DNA of 44,895 nucleotides from Xanthomonas sp. Leaf131. GTDB taxonomy: Bacteria; Pseudomonadota; Gammaproteobacteria; Xanthomonadales; Xanthomonadaceae. Each line of letters starts with the position of its first letter. The first letter of the stretch is position 1. The notes beneath the pieces are model-generated. The model made no database searches. It saw only the letters and a program-made list of their open reading frames with translations, and was not told the origin of the DNA. The DNA is taken from the NCBI RefSeq assembly GCF_001423495.1, contig NZ_LMOG01000018.1, positions 685,292 through 730,186 of the forward strand. The letters are read 5' to 3'. This document shows positions 39,380 through 44,895 of the stretch, one piece after another. The translations under genes were made by a program, and so were the position numbers.

Positions 39380-41638
39380 ATGAATTCCTTCCTGCACCGC
39401 TTCAACGTCGGCAAACGCCTCTCGCTGGCCTTTGGCGTTTTGATCCTGCTCTCTTGCGCGCTGGTGGCCGCCGGCCTGTATACGCTCAGCCAGGCGCGCG
39501 AGCGTCTGGACACCATCGTCAACCGCAACATGGCGATGATCCAGTACGCCACCGATATGCTCGATGCCAACGCGACGATTTCGTTGAATCTGCGCAACAT
39601 CGTGCTGCCGACCACCGCCGAGCAAAACCGGCAGTTCGCAGCAGTGATCGATGCCCAGCGCACCCGTTACAAGGAACTGCGCGAGAAGCTCTATGCGTTT
39701 CCCGCCGATGCGCACGACCAGCAACTGCGCAACGCGCTGGATCTGACCCGCGAACAGGCGCTGGCGCACAACCAGCAGGTGCGCGAGCTGGGCATGGCCG
39801 GCAAGGTAGACCAGGCCATGCCGGTCCTGCTCGAGCGCGCCGCGCCGGCCACCCAGCGCTGGCAGGATGCGATCCGTACTTACTCGGACGCGCAACGCAA
39901 GGTCAGCCAGCAGGCCTATGACCAGGCCAGTGCCTCGATGGCGCGTGGCCGCAACATGCTGATCAGTGGTGGCGTTGCGGTGGTGCTGTTGAGTGCCATG
40001 CTGGCCTGGATGATCACCCGCAGCCTCACCGGCCCGTTGAACCGCGCCACCCGCGCCGCCGAGGCCATTGCCGACGGCAAGCTCGATAACGCAGTACACA
40101 GCGATGCCAGCGACGAAACCGGCCGCCTGCTGCAGGCGATGGACAAGATGCAGTCGCAGGTGCGCAATCTGATCACCGGCCAGCTGGACATGGCCAAGCG
40201 CCACGACAGCGGCCAGATCAGCTTCCGTATGGAGGCCGGCGCATTTCCGGGCGACTACGGACGCATGGCCAGCGACACCAACGCGCTGGTCGACAGCCAC
40301 GTCCAGCTCACGCAGCGCCTGGCGCAGATCATGGGGCGCTATGCGATCGGCGACCTCAGCCAGGACATGGACACGCTGCCCGGCGAAAAAGCCATGCTGA
40401 CCGACACCATGGCGCAGGTGAAAACCAACCTGGCCTCGATGAACCAGCAGATCAAGCAGCTGGCCCAGGCAGCGGCCAACGGCGATTTCAGCGCACGCGG
40501 CGATGCGGCGCAGTTCCAGTTCGATTTCCGCATCATGGTCGACAGCCTCAATCAGTTGATGGCCACCGCCGATGGCAGCCTGCAGTCGCTGTCGGGCATC
40601 TTGCGGTCCATCGCCGCGGGCGACCTGACCGCGCGCATGGACGGCGATTTCAAGGGCGTGTTCGCCCAGATGCGTGACGACGCCAACGCCACCGCGACCC
40701 AGCTGGCCGGCATCGTCGGGCATATCCAGCACTCGGCGACCTCGATCAATGCCGCCGCCAGCGAGATCGCCGCCGGCAACCAGGACCTGTCGCAGCGCAC
40801 CGAACAGCAGGCTGCCAACCTGGAAGAAACCGCCGCCTCGATGGAAGAACTCACCTCCACCGTCAAGCAGAACGCCGAGAGCGCACGCCAGGCCAATCAG
40901 CTCGCCATCGGCGCTGCAAGCGTGGCCTCACAGGGTGGCGCGGTGGTCAGCAAGGTGGTCGACACCATGAGCGGCATCGAGGCTTCGTCCAAGCGCATCG
41001 CCGACATCATCAGCGTCATCGACGGCATTTCCTTCCAGACCAACATCCTGGCCTTGAATGCCGCCGTGGAAGCGGCGCGTGCCGGCGACCAGGGCCGTGG
41101 TTTTGCGGTAGTCGCCTCCGAGGTACGCACGCTGGCACAGCGTTCGTCCGCTGCCGCCAAGGAGATCAAGAGCCTGATCGACGACTCGGTGCAGCGTGTG
41201 GCCGACGGCTCGCAGTTGGTGGACCAGGCTGGCAAGACCATGGCCGAAATCGTCGCCAGCGTGCAGCGCGTCACCAACATCATGGGCGAGATTTCCGCCG
41301 CCTCGCAGGAACAGTCGGCCGGCATCGAGCAGGTCAACCAGACCGTTACCCACATGGACGAAGCCACCCAGCAGAACGCCGCATTGGTGGAAGAAGCCAC
41401 CGCCGCCGCCCGCGCGATGGAAGAACAGGCCCAGCAGCTCACCGAGGCGGTGGCCGTGTTCAAGATCGCCGAGCAAGGCCCGGTTGCACGTCAGCCGTCG
41501 TCGATGGTCGCTGCGCCGGTCAATGCGCGCTTCGCTGCGCGCCCGGCCGTCAGTGCCGCCAGCATCGCACCGCCACGTCGCAGCGCCATCGGCACGGCAA
41601 CAGCGGCGGCCGGGCCGAACGACTGGCAGGAGTTCTAA
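39380..41638 (+). CDS. MCP11: chemoreceptor with four-helix-bundle sensor
   Basis: 752-residue paralogue of MCP9: TM1 about 12-34, four-helix bundle with [18 protein letters not shown]2 about 193-213, five HAMP-like units ([43 protein letters not shown]), hairpin tip near 548 (ISFQTN as in MCP10), tether ending in DWQEF. The periplasmic parts of MCP9 and MCP11 share their frame but differ at many positions, as expected for duplicated receptors that have diverged in ligand. The start at 39380 gives the family N-terminus ([14 protein letters not shown]); the open frame upstream to 39287 is rejected since it would run past the promoter region. FliA promoter before, terminator after. Confidence 0.93.
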   Translation: MNSFLHRFNVGKRLSLAFGVLILLSCALVAAGLYTLSQARERLDTIVNRNMAMIQYATDMLDANATISLNLRNIVLPTTAEQNRQFAAVIDAQRTRYKELREKLYAFPADAHDQQLRNALDLTREQALAHNQQVRELGMAGKVDQAMPVLLERAAPATQRWQDAIRTYSDAQRKVSQQAYDQASASMARGRNMLISGGVAVVLLSAMLAWMITRSLTGPLNRATRAAEAIADGKLDNAVHSDASDETGRLLQAMDKMQSQVRNLITGQLDMAKRHDSGQISFRMEAGAFPGDYGRMASDTNALVDSHVQLTQRLAQIMGRYAIGDLSQDMDTLPGEKAMLTDTMAQVKTNLASMNQQIKQLAQAAANGDFSARGDAAQFQFDFRIMVDSLNQLMATADGSLQSLSGILRSIAAGDLTARMDGDFKGVFAQMRDDANATATQLAGIVGHIQHSATSINAAASEIAAGNQDLSQRTEQQAANLEETAASMEELTSTVKQNAESARQANQLAIGAASVASQGGAVVSKVVDTMSGIEASSKRIADIISVIDGISFQTNILALNAAVEAARAGDQGRGFAVVASEVRTLAQRSSAAAKEIKSLIDDSVQRVADGSQLVDQAGKTMAEIVASVQRVTNIMGEISAASQEQSAGIEQVNQTVTHMDEATQQNAALVEEATAAARAMEEQAQQLTEAVAVFKIAEQGPVARQPSSMVAAPVNARFAARPAVSAASIAPPRRSAIGTATAAAGPNDWQEF

Positions 41639-41725
41639 GACACACACCGCAACCCGCAGCCCGCAACAGACGCAGCATCAAAGAACAGCATTCGAGAGTC
41701 GTTTGATTCGTGGTCAACGAATCTT

Positions 41726-41764
41726 GAGGGTCGCTTCCTTGCGAGGGAGGCGGCCCTCTTTTTT
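41726..41764 (+). terminator. Rho-independent terminator after MCP11
   Basis: A 13-bp stem starting GAGGGTCGCTTCC (two G-T pairs) with a 7-base loop and a run of T. Confidence 0.88.
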
Positions 41765-41918
41765 GTTTTGCGATTTGTTGCGGCATTGGTCCGTGAGCAT
41801 GCCGGAACGCCGACGATGCCGCCCATCAAAATCACCCGACCTTAACAATTCGCACTTTGGTGTGAGGGCTTCAAAGCCAAGCGAACGCGACAATTTATGC
41901 GTAATTCAACATAAAACA

Positions 41919-41945
41919 TCAATTTTGAGCATAGACGGCCGCTAT
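41919..41945 (+). promoter_or_regulatory. FliA promoter of MCP12
   Basis: TCAA (41919-41922), 15 bases, GCCGCTAT (41938-41945), 48 bases before the ATG. Confidence 0.78.
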
Positions 41946-41993
41946 CGACTTCACGCATCCGTAACGCCCATCCCCCGGGCAAGGTCACTTCTC

Positions 41994-44666
41994 ATGCATT
42001 CCTTCAACAGGCTCTCTGTCGGTACGCGGCTTTCTGCCCTGCTGACCCTGGTCATTGCCGTCTCGCTGGGCCTGCTGGCCCTGACCATCTACCGCCAGTC
42101 CGCCGGCGACATCGAATCCCAGGTCAAGGCCGAGCTGCGCTCCAGCACCCGGCTGATGCAGCAATCGGTGGCGATGTACGACGTCACCCTCACCGAAGGC
42201 ACCCAGCGCCTGGGCAGCGTGTTCGACGACATGCTCCCCAGCGGCGCACGCACGCTCGATACCGCCAGCACCGTCACCATCGGCGATCAGAGCACCCCCG
42301 CGCTGCGCGCCGGCAAGCAGGCGCTCAACCTCAATTTCAACGCGGTGGATCGCTTTGCGCAGGCCACTGGCGGTGTTGCGACGATCTTCGCGCGTACCGG
42401 CGACGACTTCGTGCGCATCACCACCTCGCTGCGCAACAAGCAGAACGAACGCGTGATCGGCACCCTGCTCGACCGCAAGGGCAAGGCCTACGCCGCACTG
42501 TCCCAGGGCAAGGCGTTTACCGGCCAGGCGCAGCTGTTCGGCGAGCAGTACATGACCCACTACCAGCCGCTGCGCAACGCCGCAGGCGAAGTGATCGGCG
42601 CGCTATTCGTCGGTCGCAACTACACCCAGGGCCTGGCCGCGCTCAAGGCGCAGGTCAGCACCACCAAGCTGGGGCAGGACGGCTACTTCGTCATCGTCGA
42701 CATGGCACCGGGCGAGCATCAGGGCCAGGTCATCGCCGCTCCGCCGGGCACGCCCGCCACGTTGTCGGCGCTGGTGCCGGCCGACCAGCAAGCGCTGTTG
42801 CAATCGGTGCTGGACGGCAAGCAGCCCAGCGCCAACCTGCAGTTGCGCGACGCCAAGGGCAACAGCCAGGCGTTCGAAGTCACCGCGCAGCGCTATGCAC
42901 CGTGGCAGTGGGCGGTGATCGGCACCCAGCCGCGCAGCGCCATCGATGGCCCGCTGGACGCGCTGATGGGCAGCATGCTGCTGTTCTCGCTGGTGGTGCT
43001 GGGCCTGTGCATCGCAGTGGTGTTCATTGCCGCGCGCAAGATGGTCACCCGCCCGTTGCAGGCGGTGGAACGGGTGCTCGGCGATGTCGCTGCCGGGCGC
43101 CTGGACAACCCGATCGAGATCGACCGCCATGACGAACTCGGTCGCCTGCTGCTCAGCGCCCGCACCATGCGCGACGACCTGCGCGCGCGTCTGGAACGCG
43201 ACCACCTGATCGCCAGCGAAGCGCTGCGCGTGCGTACCGCGCTGGACGACGTCAGCACCAACGTGATGATCGCCGACGCCGACCGCCGCATCATCTACGT
43301 CAATCGCCCGCTGCAGCGCATGCTCAAGAGCGTGCAGGACGAGTTGCGCCGCGACCTGCCCCACTTCGATGCCGATGCCTTGATCAATGCCAGCATCGAC
43401 CAGTTCCATCGCAAGCCCGAACACCAGGCACGCATGCTCGATCAACTCAAGAGCACGCATACCGCGCAGATCCGCATCGGCGGCCGCACCATGCGGCTGG
43501 TGGTCAACCCGGTGCTGGGCCCGGCCGGCGAACGCATGGGCTTTGTGGTCGAGTGGACCGACCGCACCCAGGAAGTCCAGGTCGAAGAAGAAGTCGCGCG
43601 CATCGTGCAGGCCGCTGCTGCGGGCGACCTGAGCGAACGCGTCGGCACCGAGGGCAAGCAGGGCTTCCTGCTGCTGCTCGCACAACAACTCAACGTGCTG
43701 CTGGACAACAACGCCGACGGCCTGTCGCGCGTGTCCTCGCTGCTCTCGTCGCTGTCGCAAGGCGATCTGACTGCGCGCATGGACGGCGACCTGCAAGGCG
43801 TGTTCGCCACCATCCGCGACGACGCCAATGCCACCGCCGACCAGTTGGCCGGCATCGTGCGCCGGATCAAGGACTCTTCGCTGGCGATCAACTCGGCCGC
43901 CAGCGAAATCGCCACCGGCAATAGCGACCTGTCGCGTCGCACCGAGCAACAGGCGGCCGCACTGGAAGAAACCGCCGCCTCGATGGAAGAACTGACCGCC
44001 ACCGTCAAGCAGAACGCCGACAACGCCGACCAGGCCAACCGGCTGGTGCTGGATGCCGCTGGCGTGGCAGCCAAGGGCGGCGATGTGGTCGGCCGCGTGG
44101 TCACCACCATGGCCGACATCGATACCTCGTCCAAGAAGATCGCCGAGATCATCAGCGTCATCGACGGCATCGCCTTCCAGACCAATATCCTGGCCTTGAA
44201 TGCGGCGGTGGAAGCCGCGCGTGCCGGCGAACAAGGCCGTGGTTTCGCCGTGGTCGCATCGGAAGTGCGCACGCTCGCCCAGCGTTCGGCCGGCGCGGCC
44301 AAGGAGATCAAGCACCTGATCGAAGACTCGGTCGCACGCATCGGCAACGGTGCCGCACTGGCCTCCGAGGCCGGCAGCACCATGCAGCAGGTGGTGAGCT
44401 CGGTGCAGCGCGTCACCGACATCATGAGCGAGATCACCAGCGCCTCGCGCGAGCAGGCCGCCGGTATCACCCAGGTCAACCAGACCGTCACCCAGATGGA
44501 CGAAACCACCCAGCAGAACGCCGCGCTGGTGGAAGAAGCCACCGCGGCGGCACGCGCGATGGAAGACCAGGCCGCACAGTTGGTGGACGCAGTGGCGGTA
44601 TTCCGCCTGGAGCAGCAGGACCAGTTGAACACCCTGCTGGCCAACGCCCGCCACGCTTACCACTGA
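41994..44666 (+). CDS. MCP12: chemoreceptor with Cache_3-Cache_2 and PAS domains
   Basis: 890-residue chemoreceptor, the most diverged of the set. TM1 about 12-33; a large periplasmic Cache_3-Cache_2 fusion sensor (about 34-320; [63 protein letters not shown]); TM2 about 323-345. Then HAMP1 (AGRLDNPI), PAS (about 410-526, [20 protein letters not shown]), two HAMP-like units ([16 protein letters not shown]) and the signalling hairpin, tip near 724. The methylation helices vary ([39 protein letters not shown]) while the tip is unchanged. It ends ANARHAYH with no tether or W-x-x-F. The long frame open from 41196 overlaps MCP11; the FliA promoter and TM1 position fix the start at 41994. Ligand unknown. 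Confidence 0.93.
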   Translation: MHSFNRLSVGTRLSALLTLVIAVSLGLLALTIYRQSAGDIESQVKAELRSSTRLMQQSVAMYDVTLTEGTQRLGSVFDDMLPSGARTLDTASTVTIGDQSTPALRAGKQALNLNFNAVDRFAQATGGVATIFARTGDDFVRITTSLRNKQNERVIGTLLDRKGKAYAALSQGKAFTGQAQLFGEQYMTHYQPLRNAAGEVIGALFVGRNYTQGLAALKAQVSTTKLGQDGYFVIVDMAPGEHQGQVIAAPPGTPATLSALVPADQQALLQSVLDGKQPSANLQLRDAKGNSQAFEVTAQRYAPWQWAVIGTQPRSAIDGPLDALMGSMLLFSLVVLGLCIAVVFIAARKMVTRPLQAVERVLGDVAAGRLDNPIEIDRHDELGRLLLSARTMRDDLRARLERDHLIASEALRVRTALDDVSTNVMIADADRRIIYVNRPLQRMLKSVQDELRRDLPHFDADALINASIDQFHRKPEHQARMLDQLKSTHTAQIRIGGRTMRLVVNPVLGPAGERMGFVVEWTDRTQEVQVEEEVARIVQAAAAGDLSERVGTEGKQGFLLLLAQQLNVLLDNNADGLSRVSSLLSSLSQGDLTARMDGDLQGVFATIRDDANATADQLAGIVRRIKDSSLAINSAASEIATGNSDLSRRTEQQAAALEETAASMEELTATVKQNADNADQANRLVLDAAGVAAKGGDVVGRVVTTMADIDTSSKKIAEIISVIDGIAFQTNILALNAAVEAARAGEQGRGFAVVASEVRTLAQRSAGAAKEIKHLIEDSVARIGNGAALASEAGSTMQQVVSSVQRVTDIMSEITSASREQAAGITQVNQTVTQMDETTQQNAALVEEATAAARAMEDQAAQLVDAVAVFRLEQQDQLNTLLANARHAYH

Positions 44667-44734
44667 CGCGAGAAGCGTAAAAACTTGACTGCGTTTAGAC
44701 GCGATCAGATGTTTAAGTCAAACGCTGGGTGAGT

Positions 44735-44837
44735 CGAGGGCGCGGTGCCCTCGCCGCTCGCGGGACACGCCGTAAACCCATCCCTGGGGGCTCGGTGGCG
44801 GCATCCATGCCGCCACACGGTCCCGCAATCGGCGAGG
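44735..44837. repeat. Xanthomonas-type intergenic repeat with nested dyads
   Basis: The stretch carries several nested inverted repeats: CGAGGGC/GCCCTCG (44735-44753), CTCGCCG/CGGCGAG (44750 and 44830), GCGGGAC/GTCCCGC (44760 and 44820) and a 10-bp hairpin starting GTGGCGGCAT (44795-44816). From memory, sequences of this style, with the core AACCCATCCCTGGGGGCTC, recur between genes in Xanthomonas genomes. Bases 44667-44734 and 44838-44895 show no gene. Confidence 0.75.
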
Positions 44838-44895
44838 ACACCGCACCAGACAGGTTGCTGGTTGCCGTGAGAAGAGCTATGCGCACCGACCATCT

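Larger units (their letters stand above)
41639..41993. other. Intergenic region MCP11-MCP12
   Basis: Contains a terminator (41726-41764) and a FliA promoter (41919-41945). A frame open through the region on the plus strand is only an upstream extension of MCP12. Confidence 0.65.

Noticed and set aside
41196..41993. Upstream extension of MCP12 overlapping MCP11
   Set aside because: It lies in another frame of MCP11 and passes a terminator and a FliA promoter; TM1 position and promoter place the start at 41994.
44667..44734. Possible tRNA or small RNA after MCP12
   Set aside because: There are short inverted segments (TTGACT/AGTCAA, GCGT/ACGC) but no cloverleaf and no clear terminator.

Overview
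The window looks like a Xanthomonas chromosome (Xanthomonadaceae, Gammaproteobacteria). The DNA is GC-rich, the TonB-dependent receptor at the left edge is of the Xanthomonas/Caulobacter type, the intergenic repeats resemble those scattered through Xanthomonas genomes, and the gene order motC-motD-parC-parP followed by cheY-cheA is that of a polar-flagellum chemotaxis locus. The species cannot be fixed from sequence reading alone.

Layout. (1) 121-3228, minus strand: one TonB-dependent outer-membrane receptor, unrelated in orientation and apparently in regulation to the rest. (2) 3893-7683, plus strand: a compact operon for the flagellar stator pair MotC/MotD, a ParA-type ATPase (ParC) and a CheW-domain partner (ParP-like) with a long repeat-bearing N-terminus. 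(3) 7730-10494: a second operon, STAS-domain protein, CheY, CheA. (4) 10738-44666: twelve methyl-accepting chemotaxis proteins (called MCP1 to MCP12 here, left to right) all on the plus strand, interrupted only by a small secreted protein (16059-16592) and a predicted outer-membrane beta-barrel (22180-22941). The window ends in an intergenic repeat with no further gene visible.

How the parts work together. The receptors carry different periplasmic sensing modules (four-helix bundles, single Cache, double Cache, CHASE3, Cache_3-Cache_2 and an unassigned helical domain) on a nearly constant cytoplasmic chassis: a chain of HAMP-like units, in three receptors interrupted by a PAS domain, and a signalling hairpin with an almost invariant tip. 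They should feed CheA, which phosphorylates CheY to act on the flagellar motor driven in part by MotC/MotD, while ParC/ParP would place the array at the pole. Eight receptors end in a W-x-x-F pentapeptide expected to tether CheR/CheB; four do not. A canonical CheW, CheR and CheB are not in the window.

Regulation. By eye I find twelve copies of one motif, T(C/A)AA or a close variant, a spacer of usually exactly 15 bases, then GCCG(A/C/T)TA or a close variant, upstream of almost every transcription unit except the TonB receptor. This matches the FliA (sigma-28) promoter, so the stator, cheA and receptor units look like one late-flagellar regulon. The copy in front of motC lies so close to its ATG that the mRNA should be leaderless or nearly so.

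The most interesting item is the small gene at 16059-16592. Its product is a signal-peptide-bearing, free-standing version of the MCP1 sensing bundle: 29 of 103 residues are identical in an ungapped hand alignment, it stops just before the position of transmembrane segment 2, and it has its own FliA-type promoter and strong ribosome binding site. It could be a soluble periplasmic ligand-binding partner or decoy for the receptors.
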